A DNA stretch of 64,000 nt from NCBI RefSeq assembly GCF_013408425.1, contig NZ_JACBYV010000001.1, forward strand, positions 2,852,001 to 2,916,000, read 5' to 3'. A program made the position numbers and the translations under genes. Positions 20,824-32,800 of this stretch are shown piece by piece. The notes below the pieces were generated by a model. That model was not told the origin of the DNA. It saw only the letters and a list, made by a program, of their open reading frames with translations, and did no database searches. This stretch comes from Pseudomonas flavescens. Its GTDB lineage: Bacteria; Pseudomonadota; Gammaproteobacteria; Pseudomonadales; Pseudomonadaceae. Position 1 is the first letter of the stretch, and every line of letters begins with the position of its first letter.

Positions 20824-21407
20824 GCAACAGCCTCAAGCGTCAGCGCGGCAATGCCCTGGTCGAAGGCGCCCTGAGCCTGCCATTGCTGATCGGCGCAGCC
20901 CTGTTGATCGGCGATCTGTACAACATCAACCTGGCTCGCGCCCACCTCGAACAATCGGCCCATGGCATCGCCAGCACGCTGGCCATGCAGAACCGTCTTG
21001 ATCAGGACGGCCTGCAGGCACTTATCGATCAGGTCGCTGCGCCGGATATCCTGGGCGATTACGAACTGTTGATCAGCAAGGTGAACCTCGACCGCAGCAT
21101 GACCTGGCGCCCACTGCGACGGGGCAATCTCGAAGGGCTGTGCGCCGAGAACTCGGAAGGCGAGCGCTACACGGGCGAACTCCCCGAGGAGATAGAACGG
21201 ACAGCGGCAGAAAGCGAAGAGACCGCGGCCAGCAGCGCGTCGATACTGGTCGTGCAGCTCTGTCGCAACAGTGACAACCTGGCACTGAGCAATGGCCTGC
21301 TGCTGGACAAGGACATGCAGGCCATCGCCTTTGGGCGAATGGTCTACAGCGAAGTCGCACTGGACCGGCTGCTGAGCGAGGAAGTCGGCGTGGATTATCA
21401 GGACTGA
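20820..21407 (+). CDS. tadF: Tad pseudopilin TadF
   Basis: TadE/F-like pseudopilin of 195 residues. The leader MSNSLKRQRG is followed by NALVEGALSLPLLIGAALLI, again with Glu at +5. The soluble part is acidic (about 100-140, rich in Glu/Ser) and has two cysteines. It is the last pilus gene of the first tad operon. Confidence 0.82.
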   Translation: MSNSLKRQRGNALVEGALSLPLLIGAALLIGDLYNINLARAHLEQSAHGIASTLAMQNRLDQDGLQALIDQVAAPDILGDYELLISKVNLDRSMTWRPLRRGNLEGLCAENSEGERYTGELPEEIERTAAESEETAASSASILVVQLCRNSDNLALSNGLLLDKDMQAIAFGRMVYSEVALDRLLSEEVGVDYQD

Positions 21408-21497
21408 GACGCCCCCACCGCAAACATGAAGCCCTCTTAACTTGATGGCCAGCGGCACGTCTCTTTAACTGCGCGCTCTCCAGAACGGATTCTCGCC

Positions 21498-21953
21498 ATG
21501 ACCGCCAACACCTCCCGGGATGCTTCCGACGCCAGCCGGCAGCCGCCGATGAGTCGCATCAAACGCATGGCCTATCTGCTGCTCGCTTACCTAAGCCTGA
21601 GCTGTGCGATTCTCGGCGTACTCCTCCCCGGCCTGCCAGCCACCGAGTTCGTGCTGCTGGCCGCCTGGGCGTCTGCCAAGGGCTCGCCTCGACTGCATCG
21701 CTGGCTGCTGCAACACCGCCTGTTCGGTGCCCTGCTGCGCGACTGGCAGGTCGGGGTGGTGGCACGTAGAACCAAATGGGCAGCGAGCCTGAGCATGCTG
21801 CTGTGTCTGGCCGTGCTGCTCTGGCATCAACCGCCGCTATGGCTACTGCTGACTGCCGGTGGCGGCATGTCATGCGGGGCACTGTGGCTGTGGTCACGTA
21901 CGGAGCCACAACGCCCGCAGCAGGTCGTTCACGCAGAGCTGGAAAGCCACTGA
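21498..21953 (+). CDS. YbaN-family (DUF454) inner-membrane protein
   Basis: Membrane protein of 151 residues with the DUF454/YbaN hallmark LGVLLPGLPATEFVLLAAW, in which a helix is broken by Pro-Gly. Two further helices lie at about 95-135. RRTKW and RLHRWLLQH match the family pattern of a basic cytosolic loop. The function is unknown. It sits between the two tad operons, 90 bases after tadF, and has no obvious role in pilus assembly. The start at 21498 has a weak Shine-Dalgarno, and ATG 21549 is an alternative. Confidence 0.8.
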   Translation: MTANTSRDASDASRQPPMSRIKRMAYLLLAYLSLSCAILGVLLPGLPATEFVLLAAWASAKGSPRLHRWLLQHRLFGALLRDWQVGVVARRTKWAASLSMLLCLAVLLWHQPPLWLLLTAGGGMSCGALWLWSRTEPQRPQQVVHAELESH

Positions 21954-22019
21954 GCCCCTGCATCACCTTCGAACGACCTCCCTGACGCACGGGCCTGCAG
22001 TCCCACTGCACAGCGCTCA

Positions 22020-22034
22020 TTAAGCATTCTTAAT
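22020..22034 (+). promoter_or_regulatory. TTAAG-N5-TTAAT direct repeat, putative response-regulator site 3 (tadG-adhesin operon)
   Basis: TTAAG-CATTC-TTAAT followed by GAAGCGGCGATTG is nearly identical to site 2. It lies 169 bases before tadG. The AT-rich stretch after it (about 22050-22080, with GATATT, TTATTCTTATC and TTTATACC) could hold the -10 element. The 250-base gap between the YbaN gene and tadG otherwise shows no gene. Confidence 0.6.
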
Positions 22035-22202
22035 GAAGCGGCGATTGCCTGATATTGGGAATTATTCTTATCTTTATACCCATTCTGGCACCTCCCACCA
22101 GCATCGCCCACGGATCGCTCGCCTACCCTCCATGACAGCCGCCCACCTCTGCCTCAACTGCCCTCTCATCCTCAGCTGCACTCTGCGTGAGGATCGCCGC
22201 CC

Positions 22203-23807
22203 ATGATGCGCCGCACGCAGCAGCGTGGCAGCGTCGCGCCCTTCATGGTGCTGGCCATCGGCGGCGCGCTGCTGGCCACCGCCTATGCGCTGGACACCAG
22301 CCGCATGACCAACAGCGCCAGCCAGATCAAACGCGCGACCGATGCTGCGGCGATGGCGGTGGGTAACGAGCGTCTGCTCAATGGTGAGCAACCCCTGGAA
22401 AAGCTGCAGCTGCTGGCCGAGGGCTACGTACTCAACAACCTCGGCATGGACAGCGCTCTGGGCGAACAGATCAGCAGCGAGGCCATCGTGCTGAGCCAGC
22501 AAACCGATGACCAGCAACGCACGCGCTACAGAGTCGAGGTGGTCTTCGAGGCCAGTCCGGAACTGCTCGGTGGCGAGGTGGAAGAGATCCGCGTGCACTC
22601 CACCGTCGAGGTGCAACCCAGCGGCCTGGAGGTCGCGCTGGCCTTACCCAACACGGGCTCGGAAAACGAAAGCAATCTGCGCGTACTGCGTCGCCAGAGC
22701 ATGCGCTTCGCCCGAAAGCTGGTAGAGGGGCGCGACGATGCCTGGCTGGCACTGGTGCCTTACAGCCAGGCGGTCAACGTCTCGCCGGATTACACCAACC
22801 CGACGTCACGAACCCCGCCGGGCCCCAGCGCCAACCATGCGCGACGCCTGAACGGTTGGGCAATGACCGGCGCCCTGCGCCCGGTGGAACTGACCACACT
22901 GTTCCGCAGTGGCTACGCGGGTCTGCAGGATCGCCGCATTCCGGATCGCCGCGCCAATCTGCTGTGCATGTACCGCGGCCTGGGCCGTGGGCAGAACTAC
23001 TTCTGGGATCGCGCGCCCAGTGGACAATTCCGTATCTACTATCGCGATGACCTGCCAGAAAACGGCAGCCCCGGCGCCACGCCAATCAGCTGGATCGGCC
23101 CTCCGCCGCTGGATGGCCAAGCCACCGGCACCAACGATACCCGCTGGATGGTCGCCGACAAAGGCTGCCCCTCGGCCCCCCTGCTGCCACTGAGCAATGA
23201 CCTCGACAAGATCGAAGAGCGCCTCGATCAGATGTCCACGCGTTTCAATGTCAATTACGCCATTGCCATGGGCTGGAGCGCCATGGCGCTGGCTCCAGCC
23301 TTCCGGGGCAGCAGCGGTTGGGATCTGCCGGACGAGCTGCCCAAGGACTTCAAGGACGATGGCGGCGACAGTTACAAGGCCATCGTCATGCTGGTCAACA
23401 CCACCGGCCAGCGCTGGTTCGACAGCGATTCCTACAACGCCGAGACGGCCCAGGCCATCGATGGCGAGGCTGGCACTGACGGCGAAAACCAGAGTTTGAG
23501 AACACAGCGCTTCGCCCGGCTGTGCGACAGCTTTCGCCAACGCAAGCTGCGCTTCTTCATGATCGCGATCGGCCAGGACGAAATCGAGAACAACGACCTG
23601 GGCGCCGAAGGCACGCTGATCAACGGCGCCTCCGAGTTCCGCCGCCTTGCCGGCCCCGGCCTGGCCCGCTGCGCCGAACAGGCGGGCGACATCACCTACC
23701 TGCCCGGCTTCGACTTCACGACCGCCGAAGGCGGCATACAGGATCGCCTCGACAAGATTCTCGAAGAGATACGCAGGCAAGGCTCCTACGTCCGGCTGGT
23801 CGAGTAG
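22203..23807 (+). CDS. tadG: TadG-like pilus-associated protein
   Basis: Protein of 534 residues with the TadG-type N-terminus QRGSVAPFMVLAIGGALLATAYALDTSRM and the IKRATDAAAMAVGN block. This is a membrane anchor followed by a large extracytoplasmic domain with von Willebrand factor A-like character (VMLVNTTGQRWFDSDSYN). TadG is a putative minor component anchoring or capping the Tad apparatus. Unlike the other tad genes it has its own upstream operator. It is followed after only 56 bases by the giant adhesin gene, so it probably leads the adhesin-exporter transcript. Confidence 0.87.
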   Translation: MMRRTQQRGSVAPFMVLAIGGALLATAYALDTSRMTNSASQIKRATDAAAMAVGNERLLNGEQPLEKLQLLAEGYVLNNLGMDSALGEQISSEAIVLSQQTDDQQRTRYRVEVVFEASPELLGGEVEEIRVHSTVEVQPSGLEVALALPNTGSENESNLRVLRRQSMRFARKLVEGRDDAWLALVPYSQAVNVSPDYTNPTSRTPPGPSANHARRLNGWAMTGALRPVELTTLFRSGYAGLQDRRIPDRRANLLCMYRGLGRGQNYFWDRAPSGQFRIYYRDDLPENGSPGATPISWIGPPPLDGQATGTNDTRWMVADKGCPSAPLLPLSNDLDKIEERLDQMSTRFNVNYAIAMGWSAMALAPAFRGSSGWDLPDELPKDFKDDGGDSYKAIVMLVNTTGQRWFDSDSYNAETAQAIDGEAGTDGENQSLRTQRFARLCDSFRQRKLRFFMIAIGQDEIENNDLGAEGTLINGASEFRRLAGPGLARCAEQAGDITYLPGFDFTTAEGGIQDRLDKILEEIRRQGSYVRLVE

Positions 23808-23863
23808 CCCCGACTCTCATCCCACTCTTTCATTTTCACCGCCCCTTGTCCTGGAAGACTGCC

Positions 23864-26800
23864 ATGACCACACGCAAGCACTCGCAACGCTATTTCCGGG
23901 CTCTGGCTCTGGAGCCGCGCATCCTTCTGGATGCCGCTGCAGTGGCCACCGCCGCGGACGTGGCTGCCCAGGTTGATGCGACCGCCGAGGCGCCCGGGGT
24001 CAAGGCGACGCCGCAGAACAGCGTAATCACCATTACCGGCAGCACCGACAGTTTTCCGCCGGTGGACCTGTTCAAGAACGTCGACGTTACCCTGGCCGCC
24101 GACAATGAAGAGCTCAAGGAGCTCGTCGTCACCCTCGACACCAGCGGCGCCAACCAAGGGCTGCACGTCGATGGCCAGCTGCTCGCCCTGGAAAACCAGT
24201 CGGGCTTCACGAACGCCAACGGCTATCGCTACACCGTCGAGGTCAGCGGCGCGACGACAACTATCCGCCTGAACTTCGAAGGGACCTCAAGCGCTGTCAC
24301 GCCCGAGCAGATCGAAACCCTGATCGACAGCTTGCAGTACCAGGCCCGGGACACCACGGTCGAAGCCGGCGATCGCCACATCACGCTGCAAAGCCTCAGC
24401 GACACAGGTGAGAGCACCAGGCTGGACATCAGCGCGACCGTTACCCTGGACAACCGGATCAATGCCGCACCGGTGCTGGTCAACGACCAGTCGCTCACAC
24501 CCCGTGAGTCGTTCAGCCCCGAGCAACTGGGCATTGGCGGCGCGACCGAGGTGGTTTATTCCAGCGATGGCAAGTACGCCTACGTGGCGGGCAGCGGCGC
24601 CATCACTTCATTCTCGGTGGACAGCAGTGGCCGCCTGACGCTGGTCGCAACCCTCACCGTCGAGGGGATGAACACGGCCACCGAAATGGTCATCAGCGCC
24701 GATGGCCGCTCGATCTACCTGATCGATACCCTGGGCGCCGGCCAGTTTGAATACAACCCTGATTACATCTACGTTCTCAACGTCAACGGCGGTGCAATCG
24801 AGCATGCCGCCAAGGTCAACAGCAGCAATGGCGGCACGACCGGCGGGTTGGCGCTTTCGCAAGACGGCAGCTACCTGTACGTCGGCACGTCCAGCAACGA
24901 TGTCGCCATCTTCAGCCGTGATGTCGCAACCGGCGGCATCACGTTCCTGGCCCGTGCCGAGGGTGAAGGCGGGAGCAACAGCCGAAACGGTTCGGTCACC
25001 GTCTCCGGCAACCATGTCTATGTGATTTATTCGGGCACCGCCCATGTGCTGATCAGCTACCAGCGCAACGACAATGGCACCCTTACCAAAGTGGCCAGCC
25101 TCAACAGCAGCGCCGCCGGCTTCGCCGCGGTCGACTACAGCCTGACGGTGTCCCAGGATGGTCGCTACCTCTACATCGCTCACCCAGGCAACGGCACCAT
25201 CGACGTCTACGCCACGGGCAATGAGCTTTCGCTGGTAGCAACACAGTCCTTGCCTCGTGTCAGCGACATTGCCCTGAACAGTGACGGCAGCCTGCTCTAT
25301 GCCAGCAGCCGCGATGGCGGTGTGATGGTTTACAAGGTCGCCGCCAATGGCACCCTGAACCTTTTGAGCAGCATCGCCACCCAAACCGATATCCGCGACA
25401 TCGCGCTTTCCGCCGATGGCCGCTCTGTATTGGTGTCAGCCAGCGAAGGCGTCACCCGCTACAGCGCCGTGCAGACCCTGAACATTGGCGAAGCCACGAA
25501 AGTCGCCTCTGGCATCACCCTCAAGGACAGCAACTTCGACGCCCTCGCCAATGGCAACGGTAACTACAACGGTACCGACTTCACCCTCGCTGCCAGTGTT
25601 TCGAGTGGAAGTTTTGGCTTCGCCAATGAAAACGGGCTGGCGCTGTCTGGCACCTCGATCACCCTGAACGGCAACGTCATCGCCACGTTCAGCGTGGCAG
25701 GCGATGGCAAGCTCACCGTTCGTTTCACTGGCGACACGAGCAAGGCCGTTGCCAACCAGGTACTGCACCAGGTCACCTACAGCAGTGCCGCCAGCCTCAC
25801 CGCCGGCAGTTTCGTCAGCCTGACCCTGCAGGGCAGCGATGGACTGTTGGCCAGCAACACCGAGGTGTTGCAGCTATGGGCCAATAGCGCCCCACGCGGT
25901 AATGCCGATGGCTATCGTCCGCCCAAGGCCACCAGCGAAACAGCCTATGAAATCACTCTGCCTGCCGGCCTGTTCACCGACGCCGACGGTGGCAAGCTGA
26001 CCTGGCAGATCAGCGGGTTGCCCGCTGGCCTGCACTTCAACCCGTTGACACGCACCCTCTCCGGCAGCACGACGCAAACAGGCACGCACACCCTGACCCT
26101 CATCGCCACCGACAGTGACGGCAAGAGCGCCGAGCTGGCGTTGGTGCTGGAGGTCGAACAGATCGCCAACCGCGCGCCGGTGGTCAGTGCAGATGCCATC
26201 ACCGCCTTGCCTTCCGTGGTGGTCGGCACCGCTGGCTACAGCCAAGAGTTGCCCGCCGAGCTGTTCGGCGATGCCGACGCCCTATACAGCGACAGCACCC
26301 TGACCTGGAGCGTCAGTGGGCTGCCAGCGGGCCTGAGTTTCGACCCGGCGACCCGCACGCTCAGTGGCGCGCCGAGCGCGGTCAATGATTACGCCCTTGT
26401 CGTGACCGCTACCGACGAACACGGCGCTAGCGCCCAACACACCGTGGTACTTCGTGTAATCAGCCAGGCGGAGGCCGATAACCGCCCGCCCTCCGTTTCA
26501 CCGGGCACCAGTGGGCTGATCCACACCTCGGATGGGCGTATCAACGGCTACAGCGCATCTGTCTACAGCATTGAAATATCCGACGACGGTCGAACCGTGA
26601 TCGTATTGGGTAATGACTCGACTCAACACGCCTTGAATCCAACCGGAAACAGCACGCTCACCGTCTACAGCCGCGACCCGGCGACCGGCGCTCTTACCCA
26701 GCTACAGCGGTTCGTGCAAGGCGCCAGCAACGATGGCAACAACGGCAATGGCATTGAGGTCGATGGTCTGCGCGTCTCTGCCTCAGCCGCCTATTCCGCC

Positions 26801-29800
26801 GACGGCAAGTACCTGTATCTGGTTGGCCAAAAAGAAGGCCAGACAGGCTATGTCCTGAGTAAATTCACCGTGAATGCCGACGGCACACTCAGTGCAACCG
26901 GCGAGAGCGTGACGCTCGGAAATACGCAGGTCAAATACCTGGCCACCTCGGCTGACGGCCATATCTACGCGGTCGCAGGCAATACGCTTTATGCCTACGC
27001 GATCGGCGCGGATGGCACCCTAGGCACAGCAGAGACCTTCACCGACCAAACTTTCGGCGGCACCGGCTACGCCATTGCGATAGACGCCCAGAGCCGCGTG
27101 TTCGTAACCGGTACCAACTCACTGGTCATTTATGAGCGCAATGCGGATGGGCAACTGGTCAGAGTTGCCAGCCACACCGGCAATATCGGCAACTTTGTCC
27201 GCACCATCGCGGTTTCCGACGACGGCTATGTCTACATTTCGACCGGTTCCCCCGGAAGCATCCTGACCTTCCATTACGACACCAGGGCAAAAACGCTCAC
27301 CACGCCCAGCGCTCTTTCCGCCAGCCAGGTCTGGGGGCTGCAACTGTCTGACGATGGAAAAACGCTTTACGCAGGCAACAACACCGGAGCGCTGCACATC
27401 TACAGCATCGGCAGCGATGGCAAGCCAACGCTGGTCAAGACCGTGGGGTACAACGGTGCCAACGGCGACTACCGTGCCCTACGGATCGCAATAGCCCCTG
27501 ACGGTTCGTCGGTCTACGTCGGGTCTTTCTACAACTTCAAGGGGCTAGGCCATATCGCCGTCGAAGACGCGATATCCGTGCCCTATACCGAGAAACAAAC
27601 CACTACCCCAGCCAGTGGCCTGACCCTCTCCGACACCGAGTTCGACGCCCAGGCCAACGGCACCGGCAACTACAACGGCGCCACCCTCACCCTGCAACGC
27701 GAAGGCCGTGCCAATACCGATGACAGCTTCGGCCTCAGCGCAAGCAACGGCCTGAGCTTGGTTGGCGAGGAAGTCCGCCTCGATGGCCAGAAGATCGCCA
27801 GCCTGAGCAACGTCGACGGCAAGCTGACCATCGTCTTCACCGCCGACGTCAGCACCGCCACCGCCAACGCCGTTCTGCGCCAGATCACCTACACCAACGC
27901 AAGCGCCGACCCCGGCGCCAGCATCCGCCTCACCCTGGGCGTGAAAGACCAGTTCACCAGCGGCACCGACAGCATCACCCTGGCCCTGGCCGTCACCCAG
28001 ATCAACGACGCCCCGCAGGCCAGCGCCACGCCACGTCCCAACCTCAGCCAGGATGCCGGGCGCGCCGCTGTGACACTGTTCAGCGGTGCAGCCATCACCA
28101 CCACCGAGCAAGGCCAGCTGATCAACGGCCTCACCTTCACCGTCTCCGGTCTCAAGGATGGCGCCAACGAAACCCTGCGTATCGATGGCAGCAGCATTGC
28201 CTTGGTCGCGGGTAGCGGCACCACCCGCGGTGGCCATGCCTGGACCGTGACCCTCGATACCACCACCGGTGCGGCCACGGTGACGTTGTCCAGCGCTGCC
28301 GGGCTGACAGGCGCCCAAGCCAGCGCCCTGGTCAGCGGGCTGGGCTATGCCAACCTCGACAAGGCCACCGGCACCACGGGCGAGCGCACCGTCACCCTGA
28401 CCAGCATCAAGGACAACGGCGGGAGCGCCAACGGTGGCCAGGACACCGCTCAGTTGCAGATCAGCAATACCCTGCAAGTGACGGTTAACCAAAGCCCGAC
28501 CCTGGGCGCCGAAGTCGGCGCAGGCGAAGTGGCCGAAATCATCAGCTCCAGCGACTACCCAAGCCCGTACGACGGTACCAAGAGCGTCATCCAGGTAGGC
28601 GACAAGGTGTATGTGGTGCGTACCACTACCGTGTGGAACTCGGACGCCCTCGCCGACGTACCGATCAGCACCCTCCACGTCTTCCAGCGTGGCGCGGACG
28701 GTACGCTGCAACTGCTGTCGAGCCTCGATTCGAACGACCAGAACGGCCTGCTCAGCGCCAGCGGCCTGGGGGTATCGGCTGACGGTACTACGCTGTACGC
28801 CATCACCGACAAAGGGATCGCCCTGTTCGCCCGCGACAGCGAAACCGGTGCCCTCACCGCCCTCGGCGCGATCGGTGCAGACCTCGGCTTGGTCAACGAC
28901 CTGCACATCAGCGAAAACACCGCCTACGTCAGCAGCTCCAGCGGCGTGACCGTGTTGCAGCGCGGCGCCGACGGCTGGGTAGCCGGCAGTACCTTCGCGC
29001 CACCGGGCGACAGTAGCTTCACCGACCTGCAAATGTCTGCCGACGGCAGCTTCCTGTATGTCGCCACCACCGGCGGCAATACCCTGCTCAGCGTGTTCAG
29101 GGTCGGCAGTGACGGCGCCCTCACCCGCGGCCCTGATGTGCAAGGCAATGGGCAGGAGCATTACGTCAGCCGCCTGGCGCTGTCCGCAGACGGCAGGTCG
29201 CTGTACCTCATCGACAACGATGAAAGCCTGCGCAGCCTTTCGATATCGGCAAGCGGCGAGTTGACCCTCAGCGGCAACGTGGTTGACGTGCAGAGGCCGA
29301 TCAAGCAACTGCTCGTCAGCCCAGACAGCCAATTCCTGGTCGTCGTCGGCGGAAAACAGGTGACGCTGCATGCCCGTGCCAGCGACGGCTCGCTGGGCGC
29401 CGCACGTGCACTCACCCGCCTTGCCGATAACGGCACCGAGCTGCGTGGCGCCAACTTCAGCACCGATGGCACGCAGCTCTACGTGACCGGTTCGTTCTCC
29501 TGGAACGAGGGGCTGCTGGTACTCGACCTCAAGCCCGCCAGCGTGAGCTATGTAGAGGCGGCAGACGCTTCGGTCCTGCTTCCGGACGCCAGCTACAGCG
29601 CCGCATTGACTGCCGGTGCGAGCATCGTGATCGAACGCACTGGCGGGGCCCAGGGCACCGATCGCTTCACCTTCCTGGAAGATAACGCCCTGAGCCTGGT
29701 CAACGGCCAGATTCTGAATGGCACCACGGTGATCGCCGACTTCGTTCAGGCCAATGGCACGCTGACCCTGACCTTCACCCGCGAGGCCACGCAAACCCAG

Positions 29801-32800
29801 GCCGAGAACATCCTGAGTCAGATCGCCTACGACAACCTGTCTGGCGAGCCGGCCAAGCAAATGAGCTTCTCGGTCAGCATCAACGAGGGTGGGGTGAGCT
29901 CGGCCCAAACCGCCACCCTGAACCAGGTCGTCGCGCTGCTGCCTGGCGGTACCCTGTCCGACCCGCAACTGGATGCGCTGAACAACGGCGCCGGTAACTA
30001 CAAAGGCTCATCCATCGTGATAAGCCGTGACGGCCAGGCCAATGCCGATGACGTATTCGACTTCCTCGACGGCAGCGGCCTGCAGTTCAGGAACGGCGCC
30101 ATCTGGCTTGGCAACATGAGCCTTGCCACCCTGGCCTCGGCCAACGGCACGCTGACCGTGACCTTCACCAGCGACGTCAGCCGTGCCGACGCGCAGAACG
30201 TGCTGCGCGGCATCGCCTACCGCAACGCCAGCGACGACCCTACCGCCGGGGGTAGCAAGGCCACCTTCAACCTGACATTCAACGATGGCAGCGGCTTCAG
30301 TGACGAGCGCACCCTCGAGGTCAACCTGGTGGGCGTGAACGACACCGCCATCATCGACACCACCGCACTGACCCCAACCTTCAATGCCGAAGGCGAGCGG
30401 GTGCCACTGTTCGAGAACACCACCATCGACACCGTCGAGGCGGGCCAGAACATTCACCGGGTCATCGTCACCATTACCGGCGTAACCGCAGGCGACGTGC
30501 TGGGTGTGGACGGCGGCAGGGTCGACCTTGCCCGGAGCATCGACGGCAGCGTATTCGTCGGCCGAAGCGCTATCCAGTACATGGTCAGCTACAACGCCGG
30601 CACCGGGACCACCACGGTCACGCTCTACGTAGCCCGCTCTGCCGCGGCCACCACCGAGGTCATCGACAGCCTCAGCTACGGCCACACCGGCAATGAGAGC
30701 AGCGGTCAACGCAACATCAGCCTGAGCATCGTGGAAAGCGTGGCCGACTGGCGCGAAAACGACACCACCGTGGTACAGCGAAGTGCCGTGGTGAACCTTA
30801 CCGCCGCCACTGAGCCCAACACGCCACCCACGCTGGGCGGTATTTCAGGCTCCGTACCCTACACCGAGCAGCAGGAACCGGTGCTGATCGCGCCGGGCGC
30901 AAGCATTGGCGATACTCAACTGGACCGTTTCAATGGCGGTGCCGGCAACTACGATGGCGCCACGCTCACCATCACCTTGGGTGACGGCAAGAGTTCCGCC
31001 GACAGCCTGGGCTTCAAGGCCGGCAACGGCCTGACCCTGGCGGGCAACGCCCTGCAAAAGGATGGCAAGGTGATCGGCAGCGTAACCGTTGCCGATGGCG
31101 TGATGACCATTACCTTCACCGATGCCCACAGCGCCATCCCGACCACGGCCGACGTACAGAACACGCTGCGCCAGGTCACCTACGCCAACAGCAGCGACGC
31201 ACCGCCCGCCAGGGTCGAGGTGAGCATCAAGCTGGCCGACCAGCGCGGCCTGGCGTCAACCGCGCAAGACCTGAACATCGCGATTACCGCCGTCAACGAC
31301 GCGCCAGCCATCAACGATGACCCGATCCTGTCGCTGGGCGACCTCGAACGCCTGCAAGACCTGACCAACATTCCCGGCCTTTCGACACCCACCACCAGCG
31401 TGGTGTCCAGCGATGGCAGCCGCGTCTACGTGGCCGACAGCCAAGGCAACATCGCGCTGTTCAGCCGCAATACCGAAACGGGCGAACTGACCCATGTGCA
31501 AACCCTCCCAGGCCAACAGGAGGTCGTAAGCCTGCAACTCAGCGCCGACGGCAACAGCCTGTACGTGCTGAAGGTCGACGGCAACGCCAACACCATCGCC
31601 TGGTTCACTATCGGCACCGACGGCACCTTGCAGGTGCAGGGTTCATTCTCCGAGTCGCTGTGGAATATCAAGGGCCTCGCCCTGTCCGACGATGGCAAGA
31701 ACCTGTACCTGATCCACACCACCAACCTGTACGTGTACAACCGCGACCCGGTAACGGGTGCAATCAGCCTGGCCACCACCCTCGAAGGCTCCATGACCAG
31801 CGCGCCTTACCTGTGGGATCCACAGGAAATCGTCGTCAGAGGCGAGCTGGTGTTCGTCGTCACGCACCCCAGCAATGGCTCGACCCTGCTCGTCTACAAG
31901 CGTGATGCCAACGGTGGCCTCAGCTCACTGGGCCATATCCACTCAGGCGAAACCGACGCCACCGGCAAGACCATCACCCTGGACCGCGTTCAGCACATCG
32001 CCGTCAGCGCCGATGGCCGTACCATTATCATCGCCAACAGCCGCACCACCACGACTGAAGGCGGTGGCGGGGATGGCACGCCGGTAACCACCATCATCCA
32101 TGACCACCCGCAGCAGATCGACGCCTTCCGTCTCGACCCCGCCACCGGCGCCCTCACCCACCAGGGCACCCTCAACGACACCCCGACGGTCGAAGACATC
32201 GCCGTCTCCAGCGACGGCAAGGCCCTGTTCGTCATCCGTGCCGACGGCTCGGTGGCGTACTACTCGGCCATTACCCTGGAGAAGCTCGACTCCTCGCAGA
32301 ACGGCTTGCAAGGGACCAGCCATATCTCGGTGTCGGCCGATGGCGGCGTTATCGTCACCGGCAGCAAACTGCTGGTGCTCAATGCACCTGCGGTGCCAGG
32401 CCCTACCGTCGAGGTCAACGGCGCACCTGTCGTGCTGTTCCCAGCGCTGACCCTGAACGATGCCGAACTGGATGCCGCCAATGATTACCAGGGCGCCAGC
32501 GTCACCATCAGCGGCCAGAGCGGCGATCAGTTCGGCTTTCTCAACAATGGCACCTACCATCTCGATGGCGAGCGCATTGTGCGTGGTGATGTAGACGTCG
32601 CAACACTGACGCAGAACGGCAATAGAGCGGTACTGAGCTTTGGCGTTGGCGTGACCCAGAGCGAAGCCACCGCACTGCTGCGCCAGGTGACCTACACCAG
32701 CACCTCGGCTGTGCCAGGCAGCCACGCTGTCAGCATCGTGCTCAATGATGGTGCCGTGAACAGCCAGGCGCGCAGTGTCGACGTCACCCTGCTGGCGCCG

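Noticed and set aside
21430..21475. A fifth TTAAG-type operator before the YbaN gene
   Set aside because: CTTAACTTGAT and CTTTAACTG are present but not at the 11-base spacing of the other four sites. They are single half-sites only.
27545..29968. 807-residue open frame antisense to the adhesin gene
   Set aside because: Shadow of the repetitive adhesin coding strand. The plus frame has clear domains and operon context.
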